Shown here: positions 7,588 to 15,959 of the stretch, piece after piece
How positions within the stretch are numbered: the first letter of the stretch is position 1
Layout: each line of letters opens with the position of its first letter
NCBI RefSeq assembly: GCF_937900395.1
Contig: NZ_CALCDX010000056.1
Span: forward strand, 1-25,178
DNA length: 25,178 nt
Direction of reading: 5' to 3'
Source of the DNA: an uncultured Caulobacter sp.
GTDB taxonomy: Bacteria > Pseudomonadota > Alphaproteobacteria > Caulobacterales > Caulobacteraceae
The notes under the pieces: model-generated
What the model was told of the DNA's origin: nothing
Databases searched by the model: none
The model's input: the letters and a program-made list of their open reading frames with translations, nothing else
Program-made: the position numbers and the translations under genes

Positions 7588-7616
7588 TCCAGAACTAGAC
7601 CGCCATGCAAACGGTT

Positions 7617-7646
7617 GGGGCGCGGAGAGCGATCTTCGCGCCCTTT
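7617..7646 (+). terminator. Terminator of the TonB receptor gene
   Basis: GGGCGCGGAGA (7618-7628) pairs with TCTTCGCGCCC (7633-7643) around a GCGA tetraloop with one G-U pair, followed by only TTT. It lies 30 bp after the receptor stop. The stem is stable but the U-tract is short. Confidence 0.7.
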
Positions 7647-7693
7647 CCTATCCGCCCTACGTCAAGAACGGACGCCCGCTGAAGCACGTGCGC

Positions 7694-7721
7694 TTGCACT
7701 TTCAGCGGCTCAGAACATACA
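7694..7721 (+). promoter_or_regulatory. Candidate dnaB promoter
   Basis: TTGCAC (7694-7699) and CATACA (7716-7721) are spaced by 16 bp, 75 bp upstream of the dnaB start. A modest match in the only intergenic space available to dnaB. Confidence 0.3.
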
Positions 7722-7741
7722 CAGAATATCCCCGTTCATCT

Positions 7742-7746
7742 GACTC
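7742..7746. promoter_or_regulatory. GANTC site upstream of dnaB
   Basis: GACTC lies 51 bp before the dnaB start codon. A replication gene under methylation-linked control would make sense, but no adjacent CtrA site (TTAA-N7-TTAA) is seen; only a single TTAA occurs nearby. Confidence 0.35.
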
Positions 7747-7796
7747 GCCGGGTCAACTCACCCCGCGCGTCGAAGCCTGCGTCGCGTTAACTTCCG

Positions 7797-9317
7797 ATGA
7801 TGTCCCTGGTACCCGCGCTCGACCTGCGTCCGCCGATCGAAGAGCCCACGATCAACGTGGCGCCGCACAATATGGAAGCCGAGCAGGCGCTGCTCGGCAT
7901 CCTGCTGTACGACAACGCCGCCTACGAGCGGCTGAGCGACAACCTGCAGGCCCGCTGCTTCTACGAGCCGTTCCACCAGCGCCTGTTCCAGGCCATCGAG
8001 ACCCACGTCCGCAAGGGCCAGCTGGCCGAGCCGATCCTGCTGGCCGACGAGTTCAAGAACGACCCGGCCTTCCAGGAGCTGGGCGGCCTGCGCTATCTGG
8101 CCGACCTGGTGGACCGCGCTCCGCCCGCCGCCAACGCCGGCGACTACGCCCGGGTGATCTTCGACCTCTCCCTGCGCCGCGAACTGATCCGCATCGGCGG
8201 CGACATCGCGACCGCCGCGCAAGGCGGCGGCGGCGACGAGAAACGCACGGCCCGCGACCAGATCGAAGCGGCCGAACAGCAGCTCTACAGCCTGGCTGAA
8301 AGCGGCGCGGCCTCCTCGGGCTTCGTCTCGTTCGGCGACGCCCTGCGCGGCGCGGTCGAGATGACCGCCGAGGCCTACAGCCGCGATGGCGGCATGTCGG
8401 GCGTCGCCACCGACCTGATCGACCTCGACCAGAAGATCGGCGGCCTGCACCCGTCCGACTTGATCGTCCTGGCCGGCCGTCCCTCGATGGGCAAGACGGC
8501 CCTGGCGACCAACATCGCCTTCAACATCGCCAAGAAGTACGCCTACGAAATCCAGCCCGACGGCACGCGGAAGACGGTCCAGGGCGGCGTGGTGGCCTTC
8601 TACTCGCTGGAAATGAGCGCCGAGCAGCTGGCCCTGCGTATGCTGGCCGACGCCTCGGGCGTGTCGGGCGACCGCCTCCGCAAGGGCGAGATCGACGCGT
8701 CGGAATTCGGCCGGGTCCGCGACGCGGCCATGGAGCTGCAGGAAGCGCCGCTCTACATCGACGCCACCGGCGGCATCTCGATCGCCAAGCTGACCGCCCG
8801 CGCCCGTCGCCTGAAGCGCCAGGTGGGCCTTGATCTGATCGTGGTCGACTATCTGCAGCTGGTCACGGGCTCCGACCTCGGCGCCAACGCCAACCGGGTG
8901 CAGGAAGTCTCGCAGATCACCATGGGCCTCAAGGCCCTGGCCAAGGAACTGTCCTGCCCGGTCATCGCCCTGTCGCAGCTGTCGCGTCAGGTGGAAGCCC
9001 GCGACGACAAGCGACCCCAGCTCTCCGACCTTCGGGAATCGGGCTCGATCGAGCAGGACGCCGACATGGTCTGGTTCGTGTACCGCGAGGCCTACTATGT
9101 GGGCCGCGCCGAGCCGCGCGAGGGCACGCCCGAGCACCTGACCTGGCAGGAAGAGATGGACCGCCTGCACGGCCTGGCCGAGGTGATCATCGCCAAGCAG
9201 CGTCACGGCCCGATCGGCACCGTGCGCCTGTCGTTCAACAGCGACACCACCCGCTTCGGCAACCTGGCCAAGGACCACTACTTCGCCCAGGCGCGGAACA
9301 TTCCGTCGGACGAGTGA
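7797..9317 (+). CDS. dnaB: Replicative DNA helicase DnaB
   Basis: A 506-aa hexameric helicase that unwinds DNA ahead of the replisome. The N-terminal primase-interacting domain occupies about 20-170 (PHNMEAEQALLGILLYDN). The RecA-like motor follows, with Walker A GRPSMGKT at 227-234, Walker B LIVVDY at about 347-352, and the conserved ALSQLSRQVE and RPQLSDLRESGSIEQDAD segments. The C-terminal IIAKQRHGPIGTV motif contains the arginine-finger region. Compared with E. coli, small insertions lie at about 246-264 and 438-459, as is common in alphaproteobacteria. Two adjacent ATGs (7797, 7800) start the frame. In related genomes dnaB sits next to rplI and alr; here a receptor gene and marC separate them. 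Confidence 0.98.
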   Translation: MMSLVPALDLRPPIEEPTINVAPHNMEAEQALLGILLYDNAAYERLSDNLQARCFYEPFHQRLFQAIETHVRKGQLAEPILLADEFKNDPAFQELGGLRYLADLVDRAPPAANAGDYARVIFDLSLRRELIRIGGDIATAAQGGGGDEKRTARDQIEAAEQQLYSLAESGAASSGFVSFGDALRGAVEMTAEAYSRDGGMSGVATDLIDLDQKIGGLHPSDLIVLAGRPSMGKTALATNIAFNIAKKYAYEIQPDGTRKTVQGGVVAFYSLEMSAEQLALRMLADASGVSGDRLRKGEIDASEFGRVRDAAMELQEAPLYIDATGGISIAKLTARARRLKRQVGLDLIVVDYLQLVTGSDLGANANRVQEVSQITMGLKALAKELSCPVIALSQLSRQVEARDDKRPQLSDLRESGSIEQDADMVWFVYREAYYVGRAEPREGTPEHLTWQEEMDRLHGLAEVIIAKQRHGPIGTVRLSFNSDTTRFGNLAKDHYFAQARNIPSDE

Positions 9318-9325
9318 TCTGTCTT

Positions 9326-9455
9326 CCGATCTCCCCGGCGAATGCCGGGGCCCAGATCGAAGCGATACGGCCACCGGAAGAAGCGCTGGCGGATCGCGAA
9401 CCCACCCAAGCCGCTCAGGATGTATTTGGGCCCCGGCATTCGCCGGGGAAATCGG
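9326..9455. repeat. Long intergenic inverted repeat with palindromic arms
   Basis: The arms 9326-9357 and 9424-9455 are inverted copies matching at 30 of 32 positions, separated by 66 bp. Each arm contains its own palindrome, CCCCGGC-GAAT-GCCGGGG (9333-9350 and 9431-9448). The spacer holds a further short pairing (GCGAT 9363-9367 with ATCGC 9393-9397), so the whole 130 bp could fold as one long stem. It lies entirely between dnaB and marC. It resembles the long intergenic inverted repeats reported in Caulobacter, but the arms lack the GANTC site typical of the CcrM-linked families. It could also serve as the dnaB terminator. Confidence 0.85.
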
Positions 9456-9520
9456 TATCTGGGAGTTTGACTAGGAGCCTCCCTCCAAGTCACCGTCCCC
9501 GCCTCGCCCTCTTCCCAGAC

Positions 9521-9525
9521 GAGTC
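9521..9525. promoter_or_regulatory. GANTC site just before marC
   Basis: GAGTC lies 2 bp upstream of the marC ATG, in the position where a ribosome binding site would be expected; no strong Shine-Dalgarno is present. Confidence 0.35.
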
Positions 9526-9527
9526 GC

Positions 9528-10214
9528 ATGGACTTCAGCCCCCTGCCCACCTCCAGCCTGGTCGGCGCCTTCCTGCTGGCGTTCCCGGCGCTGTTCTCGA
9601 TCGTCAACCCGGTCGGGGCCTCGCTGATCTTCCACCAGGCGATGTCAGGCCGGGCGCGCGAGGAGCGGCTGAAGCTGGCGCGGCAGATCGGCTTCTACGC
9701 CTTCCTGGTGCTCTTGGGCTCGCTGCTGCTGGGCGGCTACATCCTGAATTTCTTCGGTGTCAGCCTGGGCGCCCTGCGGGTGGCCGGCGGGCTGGTGGTG
9801 GCGATCCGCGCCTGGGGCCTTCTGATGGACCCGCAGGAAAACGAGGAGCGCAAGACCAGCCAGACCGAGCCCGCCCAGAGCCATGACGACGTAGCCTTCT
9901 TCCCGCTGACCATGCCGTTCACGACGGGGCCCGGCTCGATCTCGGTCGCCATCGCCCTCTCCTCCCAGCGGCCGACCGAGGGCGACGCCGTGGCGCCGTT
10001 CTTCATCGGCGCAGGGCTGGCCGCCGCCCTGGTCGCGATCATGGTCTGGCTGCTCTACAGCGCGTCCGAGCGGGTGATGCGGATGCTGGGGCCGGCCGGC
10101 GCCCGCGTTCTGTCGCGACTGGTCGCCTTCCTGCTGCTGTGCATCGGCGTGCAGATCATCGCGTCGGGCGCGGAGAACCTTGTGGCCAAGTTCATGGCCG
10201 CCCATCACGGCTAA
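9528..10214 (+). CDS. marC: MarC family integral membrane protein
   Basis: A 228-aa protein with about six hydrophobic segments and the family signatures FSIVNPVGASLIF (N-terminal) and FPLTMPFTTGPGSIS (central). MarC/UPF0056 proteins are inner-membrane proteins of uncertain role; the old name came from a multiple-antibiotic-resistance locus, but a role in resistance is not supported in later work. An acidic, Glu/Gln-rich cytoplasmic loop (about 103-122) precedes the central motif. The ATG lacks a strong RBS. It is followed 40 bp later by alr, probably in one transcript, and has no homologous position in the usual dnaB-alr arrangement, so it looks like an insertion into the cluster. Confidence 0.85.
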   Translation: MDFSPLPTSSLVGAFLLAFPALFSIVNPVGASLIFHQAMSGRAREERLKLARQIGFYAFLVLLGSLLLGGYILNFFGVSLGALRVAGGLVVAIRAWGLLMDPQENEERKTSQTEPAQSHDDVAFFPLTMPFTTGPGSISVAIALSSQRPTEGDAVAPFFIGAGLAAALVAIMVWLLYSASERVMRMLGPAGARVLSRLVAFLLLCIGVQIIASGAENLVAKFMAAHHG

Positions 10215-10254
10215 ACCATTGAACCGCTGGCCTGCGTCGGCTACGCCCTCGCCC

Positions 10255-11337
10255 GTGACCGACCTCCACGACGCCCGCCTCACCATCGACCTCGACGCCC
10301 TCGCCGCGAACTACAGGGCCCTGAAGGCGCGCGCGGGCCAGGCGGAGGTCGCCCCGGCGGTGAAGGCCGACGCCTATGGACTTGGCGCGGCGCAGGTCGC
10401 CAACCGGCTGTGGGTCGAGGGCGCGCGCTCCTTCTATGTCGCGCGGCTGGCCGAGGGCGTGGCGCTGCGCGCCGCACTGGGCGACCGCGAGGCCTCGATC
10501 TATGTGCTGGACGGCGCGACGCCGGGCGCGGGGGACACCCTCGAAGCCGCACGCCTGACGCCGGTGCTCAACAGCCTGCCGCAGATCGAGGCCTGGAACG
10601 CCCAGGCCCGCTCGGGCCGCCTGAAGGCCGCCCTGCACCTCGACACCGGCATGAATCGTCTGGGCCTGCGCCCCGAGGAGTTGAAGGTGTTGCTGGGCGC
10701 CATGGACCGCCTCAAGCGCCTGGATGTCGAGCTTGTGATCAGCCACCTGGCCTGCGCCGACGTTCCGGACCACCCGATGAACACCCGGCAGTTGGAGCGC
10801 TTCGCCGAAGCCGTCGCCCTGCTGCCGGACGCCCGCAAGAGCTTCGCCAATTCGGCCGGCCTGTTCCTGGGCGAGGCCTATCGCTTCGACCAGGCCCGGC
10901 CGGGGATCAGCCTCTACGGCGGCGGACCGGAAGGCCGCCCACACCCCGAGATCCGCGCCGTGGCCACCGTCCAGTCCCCGATCTTGCAAGTTCGCGTTGT
11001 CCCGCGCGGTGAGACGGTCGGCTACGGCGCGACCTGGACCGCGCCCGACACCACCCGCATCGCCATCGTCGGCGCGGGCTATGCCGACGGCGTGCCGCGT
11101 TCGAGCCATCCCAAGGGCCAGGTCTGGTTCGACGGCGGCCGCCGGCCGATGCTGGGCCGCGTCTCAATGGACCTGATGGCGATCGACGTCACCGACTGCG
11201 ACGCGGCGCGCCCGGGCGCCATGGTCGAGCTGCTGGGCCCCAACATGCCGATCGACGATGCGGCGACGGCGGCGGGCACCACGGCCTACGAACTGCTGAC
11301 CAACATCGCGCCTCGCGCTCAACGCATTTACCGCTGA
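10255..11337 (+). CDS. alr: Alanine racemase
   Basis: A 360-aa PLP enzyme interconverting L- and D-alanine for peptidoglycan. The PLP-binding lysine is K37 in APAVKADAYGLG; the second catalytic base is Y257 in VGYGATW. Other family motifs are LHLDTGMNRLGL (R135), SHLACAD, NSAGLFL, RPGISLYG and GRVSMDLMAID. The start is uncertain: GTG 10255 gives the normal family N-terminus (TDLHDARLTIDLDALAANY). In-frame TTG 10219 and ATG 10180 would add residues unlike the family, and the ATG would overlap marC by 35 bp. None has a good Shine-Dalgarno, so translation may be coupled to marC. alr precedes radA in the conserved cluster. Confidence 0.95.
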   Translation: MTDLHDARLTIDLDALAANYRALKARAGQAEVAPAVKADAYGLGAAQVANRLWVEGARSFYVARLAEGVALRAALGDREASIYVLDGATPGAGDTLEAARLTPVLNSLPQIEAWNAQARSGRLKAALHLDTGMNRLGLRPEELKVLLGAMDRLKRLDVELVISHLACADVPDHPMNTRQLERFAEAVALLPDARKSFANSAGLFLGEAYRFDQARPGISLYGGGPEGRPHPEIRAVATVQSPILQVRVVPRGETVGYGATWTAPDTTRIAIVGAGYADGVPRSSHPKGQVWFDGGRRPMLGRVSMDLMAIDVTDCDAARPGAMVELLGPNMPIDDAATAAGTTAYELLTNIAPRAQRIYR

Positions 11338-11393
11338 GCCTGCGTCCGGCTTTGGCGCAGCCGCCCGCCAGCCTGTAGTCTCCAAGCATCCGA

Positions 11394-11398
11394 GAATC
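11394..11398. promoter_or_regulatory. GANTC site overlapping the radA leader
   Basis: GAATC lies directly before the AGGAGA ribosome binding site of radA, 11 bp upstream of the ATG. Confidence 0.35.
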
Positions 11399-11408
11399 AG
11401 GAGACCTC

Positions 11409-12791
11409 ATGGCCCGCGACGGCGCCGTCTACGCCTGCCAGTCCTGTGGCGCGGTCCAGACCAAGTGGTCCGGACAATGCCCGGCCTGCCAAAGCTGGAA
11501 CACCCTGGTCGAGGAAGTCGGCGCCAAGCCGCCGGGCGCCCTGTCGGCGACCAAGGCGACGCGCGTGCGCGGCCTGCAGTTCACCGGCCTTGAGAGCGAG
11601 ACCGCCCCGCCCCCGCGCATCCTGACCGGCGTCGACGAGTTCGACCGCGTCTGCGGCGGCGGCGTCGTGCCGGGCTCGGCCATCCTGATTGGCGGCGACC
11701 CGGGCGTCGGCAAGTCAACCTTGTTGCTGCAGGTCTGCGCCAGCGCCGCCGCCCGCGGCGTCTCCTGCGCCTATATCTCGGGCGAAGAGGCCGTCGAGCA
11801 GATTCGCGGCCGCGCCGACCGCATGGGTCTCGCCAAGTCGAACGTCAGCCTGGCCGCCGAGACCTCGCTGCGCGACATCCTGGATGGCCTCAAGCGCGAC
11901 AGCTTCGACCTCGTCGTCATCGACTCGATCCAGACCCTGTGGAGCGACGCCCACGAGGCCGGCCCCGGTACGGTGACCCAGGTTCGCGCCTGCGCCACGG
12001 AGCTGGTGCGGCTGGCCAAGAAAAAGGGGGTGGCGATCCTGCTGGTCGGCCACGTCACCAAGGACGGCCAGATCGCCGGGCCGCGCGTGGTCGAGCACCT
12101 GGTGGACGCCGTCCTCGCCTTCGAGGGCGAGCGCGGCTATCCTTTCCGCATCCTGCGCGGCGCCAAGAACCGCTTCGGCGCCACCGACGAGATCGGCGTC
12201 TTCGAGATGGGCGACGTCGGCCTGCGCGAGGTCAAGAACCCCTCGGCCCTGTTCCTGAACGAAGGCGGCGAGCGCGCGGCGGGCGCCGCGGTGTTCGCCG
12301 GCATCGAAGGGTCCCGGCCCGTCCTGGTGGAATTCCAGGCCCTGGTCGCGCCTTCCGCGTACGGAACGCCTCGCCGCGCGGTCGTCGGATGGGATTCCGG
12401 ACGCCTCGCCATGGTGCTCGCTGTGCTCGAGGCCCGATGCGGCCTTGGTTTTGGCGACAAGGACGTCTATCTGAACGTCGCCGGCGGCCTACGCATTACC
12501 GAACCGGCGGCGGATCTCGCGGCGGCGGCGGCCCTGGCCTCCTCCGCCCTGGACGTCGCCCTGCCCCAGGACTGCGTCGTCTTCGGCGAGGTCAGTCTGT
12601 CGGGCGAAGTGAGGCCCGTCAGCCGGATGGAGACTCGTTTGAAGGAAGCCGCGAAATTGGGATTTGGCCGGGCGCTGGGACCGCTCGCCGGCCTGCCTGA
12701 GGGCGGCGGATCGCTGCCGGTCGCGGGCGTGGCCCGCCTGACCGACGCCGTGCGCCGGATCGGCGACGAAATCTGGACGAGCCTGACGTGA
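11409..12791 (+). CDS. radA: DNA repair protein RadA
   Basis: A 460-aa RecA-like branch-migration helicase acting in homologous recombination. An N-terminal C4 zinc finger has C10/C13 and C24/C27 (YACQSCG, GQCPACQSW). Walker A is GGDPGVGKS at 95-103 and Walker B lies in FDLVVIDSIQT. The RadA-specific KNRFG motif is at 253-257. The C-terminal Lon-protease-like domain starts at about 285 (SRPVLVEFQALV, LNVAGGLRI, VFGEVSLSGEVRPV). The AGGAGA RBS supports the ATG. Its stop overlaps the next start by 4 bp (GTGA), so radA, cvpA and purF are translationally coupled. Confidence 0.97.
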   Translation: MARDGAVYACQSCGAVQTKWSGQCPACQSWNTLVEEVGAKPPGALSATKATRVRGLQFTGLESETAPPPRILTGVDEFDRVCGGGVVPGSAILIGGDPGVGKSTLLLQVCASAAARGVSCAYISGEEAVEQIRGRADRMGLAKSNVSLAAETSLRDILDGLKRDSFDLVVIDSIQTLWSDAHEAGPGTVTQVRACATELVRLAKKKGVAILLVGHVTKDGQIAGPRVVEHLVDAVLAFEGERGYPFRILRGAKNRFGATDEIGVFEMGDVGLREVKNPSALFLNEGGERAAGAAVFAGIEGSRPVLVEFQALVAPSAYGTPRRAVVGWDSGRLAMVLAVLEARCGLGFGDKDVYLNVAGGLRITEPAADLAAAAALASSALDVALPQDCVVFGEVSLSGEVRPVSRMETRLKEAAKLGFGRALGPLAGLPEGGGSLPVAGVARLTDAVRRIGDEIWTSLT

Positions 12792-13420
12792 CGCCTTTCG
12801 ACATCATCGCCGGCCTGCTGCTGCTGATCTCCGGCGTCACCGGCTGGCTGCGCGGCGCCTCGCGCGAGCTGACCTCGGCCCTGTCGTTCCTGTTCGCCGC
12901 CGCCATCGCCCTGTTTGGCCTGCGGATCACAGGACCGTTGTTCCGCAAGCTCATGGACCCCGACTGGGCCGCCACCGGCGCGGCCGTGCTGGTGGTCTTC
13001 GTCGTCTTCTTCCTGATCTTCCGCCTGATCGGCGCTCGCGTCACCGCCAAGCTGCAGGAAAGCTCGGCCGGCGGGACCGCGGACAACGCCATAGGCGCGA
13101 CCTTCGGCCTGGTCCGCGCCTGCGTCGTGCTGGGCGTCTTCAACCTGCTGCTGCACCTGGCGACGCCGCCGGATCGGATGCCGCACTGGGTCGAGGACTC
13201 GATGTTCTACCCGCTGTCCGAAGTCAGCGGCAAAGCCCTCAAGGTCTTCGCCCCCAAGGGCAAGGCCCTGGCCGGCAAGCTGGCCCCCGCCATCAAGGAC
13301 GCCGTCCACGAGGGCGCGGAGGACGGTGGCGACAATACGTCCGGCGAGAAATCGTCGGGAAAAGGCTATGATAGGGACCAGCGTCGGGACCTCGACGATC
13401 TGGTGGAGAAATCGCGATGA
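12788..13420 (+). CDS. cvpA: CvpA family membrane protein
   Basis: A 210-aa protein starting at GTG with four hydrophobic helices (about 4-20, 28-48, 61-82, 105-125) and the family features FDIIAGLLLLISGVTGWLRG and DNAIGATFGLVRACVVLG. CvpA is an inner-membrane protein named for colicin V production and linked to envelope stress tolerance; its molecular role is not settled. A hydrophilic tail of about 60 residues is rich in Lys, Gly and Asp. The GTG overlaps the radA TGA, and its own TGA overlaps the purF ATG (ATGA). cvpA next to purF is a widespread arrangement. Confidence 0.92.
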   Translation: MTPFDIIAGLLLLISGVTGWLRGASRELTSALSFLFAAAIALFGLRITGPLFRKLMDPDWAATGAAVLVVFVVFFLIFRLIGARVTAKLQESSAGGTADNAIGATFGLVRACVVLGVFNLLLHLATPPDRMPHWVEDSMFYPLSEVSGKALKVFAPKGKALAGKLAPAIKDAVHEGAEDGGDNTSGEKSSGKGYDRDQRRDLDDLVEKSR

Positions 13421-14919
13421 GCTTCCTGGGCCAGTCGACCGACCGCTATTCGTCCGCCCCCTGGCGCGATCCCGAGGACGATACGCTTCGCCTCGAATGC
13501 GGCGTGTTCGGCGTCTTTGGCGTCCGTGACGCCGCCGCCATCGCGGCGCTTGGCCTGCACGCCCTGCAGCACCGCGGCCAGGAAGCCTGCGGCATCGCCG
13601 CCTTTGACGGCAACCGCTTCCATACCGAACGCCACATGGGCCATGTCGGCGACGCCTTCACCGGCTCCGACCTCGTCCAGCGCCTGCCCGGCAACATGGC
13701 CATCGGCCACACCCGCTACTCGACGGCCGGCGGCAGCTTCATCCGCAACGTCCAACCGATGTTCGCCGATCTCGAGACCGGCGGCGTAGCCATCGCCCAC
13801 AACGGCAACCTGACCAACTTCCTGACCCTGCGCGAGCGCCTGGTCCAGGAAGGCGCGATCTTCCAGTCGACCTCGGACAGCGAGGCGATCCTTCACCTGA
13901 TCGCCCGATCGCGGAAGGCCAAGATCGTCGACCGCTTCATCGACGCCATCAGCCAGATCGAGGGCGGCTACGCCCTCGTGGCGATCACCAACAAGAAAAT
14001 GATCGGCGTTCGCGACCCGCTGGGCATCCGCCCGCTGGTGCTGGGCGACCTGGACGGCAAGCCGGTCCTGGCCTCGGAAACCTGCGCCCTCGATATGATC
14101 GGCGCCCGCTTCGTGCGCGACATCGAGCATGGCGAGATGGTGGTGATCGAGGAGACCGGCGTCACCTCGACCAAGCCGTTCCAGACCAAGGCCGCCCGGC
14201 CTTGTGTCTTCGAATATGTCTATTTCGCCCGCCCCGACAGCGTGGTGAACGGCCGCTCGGTCTACGGCGTGCGCAAGCGCATGGGCCACAACCTGGCCAA
14301 GGAAACCGGCGTCGAGGCCGACGTCGTGGTCCCGGTGCCCGACAGCGGCGTTCCGGCCGCCCTCGGCTACGCCCAGGAAAGCGGCCTGCCCTTCGAGATG
14401 GGCATCATCCGCAACCACTATGTGGGCCGCACCTTCATTCAGCCGACTCAAGGCGTCCGCGAGCTGGGCGTGCGCATGAAGCACAGCCCCAACCGCGCCG
14501 TCTTGGCCGGCAAGCGCGTGGTGCTGATCGACGACTCGATCGTGCGCGGCACCACCTCGCTGAAGATCGTCCGCATGGTCCGCGAGGCCGGGGCCACCGA
14601 GGTCCACCTCCGCTCGGCCAGCCCGCCGATCAAATGGCCGGACTTCTACGGCATCGACATGCCCGAGCGCGAGCAGCTGCTGGCGGCTAACAAGTCGCTG
14701 GAAGAGATGGCCAAGTTCCTGGAAGTCGACAGCCTGGGCTTCTTGTCGGTCGAGGGCCTGTACGACGCCCTGGAGGCCGGTCCGCGCGACCCGGCCGCCC
14801 CGCAGTTCACCGACCACTACTTCACCGGCGACTATCCGACCCGCCTGACGGACCGCGAGATCGCCGAGGGCCGCAACGAAGCCAACGACAAGCAGCTGTC
14901 GCTGCTGGTCAGCGCCTAA
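13417..14919 (+). CDS. purF: Amidophosphoribosyltransferase
   Basis: A 500-aa enzyme for the first committed step of purine synthesis: PRPP plus glutamine to phosphoribosylamine. The glutamine-hydrolysing Ntn domain begins at C28 (LECGVFGVFG), so the first 27 residues are a likely cleaved propeptide. Other motifs are LHALQHRGQEACGI, IGHTRYSTAG and NGNLTNF. The PRPP loop VVLIDDSIVRGTTS lies at about 367-380. The position of an Fe-S ligand in the Bacillus enzyme (PCFYGID) reads PDFYGID here, and no Cys pair is seen near the C-terminus, so a [4Fe-4S] cluster is unlikely although C263 is retained. Coupled by ATGA to cvpA. Confidence 0.98.
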   Translation: MSFLGQSTDRYSSAPWRDPEDDTLRLECGVFGVFGVRDAAAIAALGLHALQHRGQEACGIAAFDGNRFHTERHMGHVGDAFTGSDLVQRLPGNMAIGHTRYSTAGGSFIRNVQPMFADLETGGVAIAHNGNLTNFLTLRERLVQEGAIFQSTSDSEAILHLIARSRKAKIVDRFIDAISQIEGGYALVAITNKKMIGVRDPLGIRPLVLGDLDGKPVLASETCALDMIGARFVRDIEHGEMVVIEETGVTSTKPFQTKAARPCVFEYVYFARPDSVVNGRSVYGVRKRMGHNLAKETGVEADVVVPVPDSGVPAALGYAQESGLPFEMGIIRNHYVGRTFIQPTQGVRELGVRMKHSPNRAVLAGKRVVLIDDSIVRGTTSLKIVRMVREAGATEVHLRSASPPIKWPDFYGIDMPEREQLLAANKSLEEMAKFLEVDSLGFLSVEGLYDALEAGPRDPAAPQFTDHYFTGDYPTRLTDREIAEGRNEANDKQLSLLVSA

Positions 14920-14931
14920 GCCGCCGCCGGC

Positions 14932-15909
14932 ATGGGTCTGAAGGATCTGCTCGAGAAGCTGAAGCTCGAGCCTTATGTCATCGCCCTGTTCGGCATGGTC
15001 GTGCTGGCCTCGATCCTGCCGGTGCGGGGCGAGGCCGCGCATGGCCTGTCGATCGTCGTCAAGCTGGCAATCGCCCTGCTGTTCTTCCTGCATGGCGCGA
15101 AGCTGTCGCGGGAGTCGGTTGTGGCGGGCGTCACCCATTGGCGCCTGCACCTGCTGATCCTGGCCTTCACCTTCGTAATGTTCCCGGTGCTGGGCCTGGT
15201 CATCAGCAAGGTCGGCGTCCTGCCGCCGACCCTGGCGGCCGGCATCCTGTTCCTATGCTGCCTCCCCTCGACCGTGCAGTCGTCGATCGCCTTCACCTCG
15301 ATCGCGCGCGGCAATGTCGCCGCCGCCGTCGTGGCGGCCAGCGCTTCGAACCTGTTCGGCATCTTCATCACGCCCCTGCTGGTCGGCCTCTTGATGCACA
15401 CCCAAGGGGGCGCGGCGGGCGGCTGGCAGTCGGTGCGCGACATCGTCGTCCAGCTGCTGCTGCCCTTCATCGCCGGCCAACTGGCTCGACCGCTGGTCAG
15501 CGCCTGGATCACCAAGCACAAGGGTCTGATCGGCTACGTCGACCGGGGCTCGATCCTGCTGGTCGTCTATTCGGCCTTCAGCGAGGCCGTGGTCGGCGGC
15601 ATCTGGCATAAGATCTCGCCGGTGCAGCTCGTCATCCTGCTGGCCGTCTGCGGCGTGCTGCTGGCGATCGTGCTGGCGGCCACGACGTTCGGCGCGCGCG
15701 CCCTGGGCTTTTCGCCCGAGGATGAGCGCGCGATCACCTTCTGCGGATCGAAGAAGAGCCTGGCGACGGGCGTGCCCATGGCCGGCATCCTGTTCCCCGG
15801 CCCGACCGCCGGGATCATCGTCCTGCCGCTGATGATCTTTCACCAGATCCAGCTGATGGCCTGCTCGGTCATCGCCCAGCACTACGCCAAGCAATCCAAG
15901 GAAGCTTAA
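14932..15909 (+). CDS. SBF-like bile acid:sodium symporter family transporter
   Basis: A 325-aa membrane protein with about nine to ten hydrophobic helices. It fits the SBF-like family (E. coli YfeH type) rather than classical ASBT. Visible features are LLFFLHGAKLSRESVVAGV, the crossover-type segment LCCLPSTVQSSIAFTSIARGN, the ASNLFGIFITPLLVG helix and the second half FCGSKKSLATGVPMAGILF. The substrate is unknown; relatives are annotated as sodium-dependent organic-anion transporters. It starts 12 bp after purF with no clear Shine-Dalgarno, so it may be read through from the radA-cvpA-purF operon. Confidence 0.85.
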   Translation: MGLKDLLEKLKLEPYVIALFGMVVLASILPVRGEAAHGLSIVVKLAIALLFFLHGAKLSRESVVAGVTHWRLHLLILAFTFVMFPVLGLVISKVGVLPPTLAAGILFLCCLPSTVQSSIAFTSIARGNVAAAVVAASASNLFGIFITPLLVGLLMHTQGGAAGGWQSVRDIVVQLLLPFIAGQLARPLVSAWITKHKGLIGYVDRGSILLVVYSAFSEAVVGGIWHKISPVQLVILLAVCGVLLAIVLAATTFGARALGFSPEDERAITFCGSKKSLATGVPMAGILFPGPTAGIIVLPLMIFHQIQLMACSVIAQHYAKQSKEA

Positions 15910-15923
15910 GGGCTGATCGCGGT

Positions 15924-15952
15924 TTTACGTTTTCCGCCCTCTGCTCTAGAAC
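15924..15952 (+). promoter_or_regulatory. Housekeeping promoter of the SDR gene, probably leaderless
   Basis: TTTACGT (15924-15930; consensus TTGACGS) and TCTAGAAC (15945-15952; consensus GCTANAWC, 7 of 8) are spaced by 14 bp, inside the Caulobacter range. The -10 ends 7 bp before the ATG at 15960, so transcription would begin at or next to the start codon. No Shine-Dalgarno lies upstream, which fits leaderless translation. Confidence 0.6.
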
Positions 15953-15959
15953 CCGCGCC

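Noticed and set aside
7747..7796. CtrA binding site before dnaB
   Set aside because: Only one TTAA is present; the second half-site at the required 7-bp spacing is missing.
13366..15150. Very long open frame on the minus strand opposite purF (594 codons)
   Set aside because: It is antisense to an unmistakable purF/SBF region, has a low-complexity Gly/Arg/Ala/His-rich translation and no recognisable domain; typical of high-GC third-position bias. The same holds for the long antisense frames at 4879-6489 and 7758-9374.
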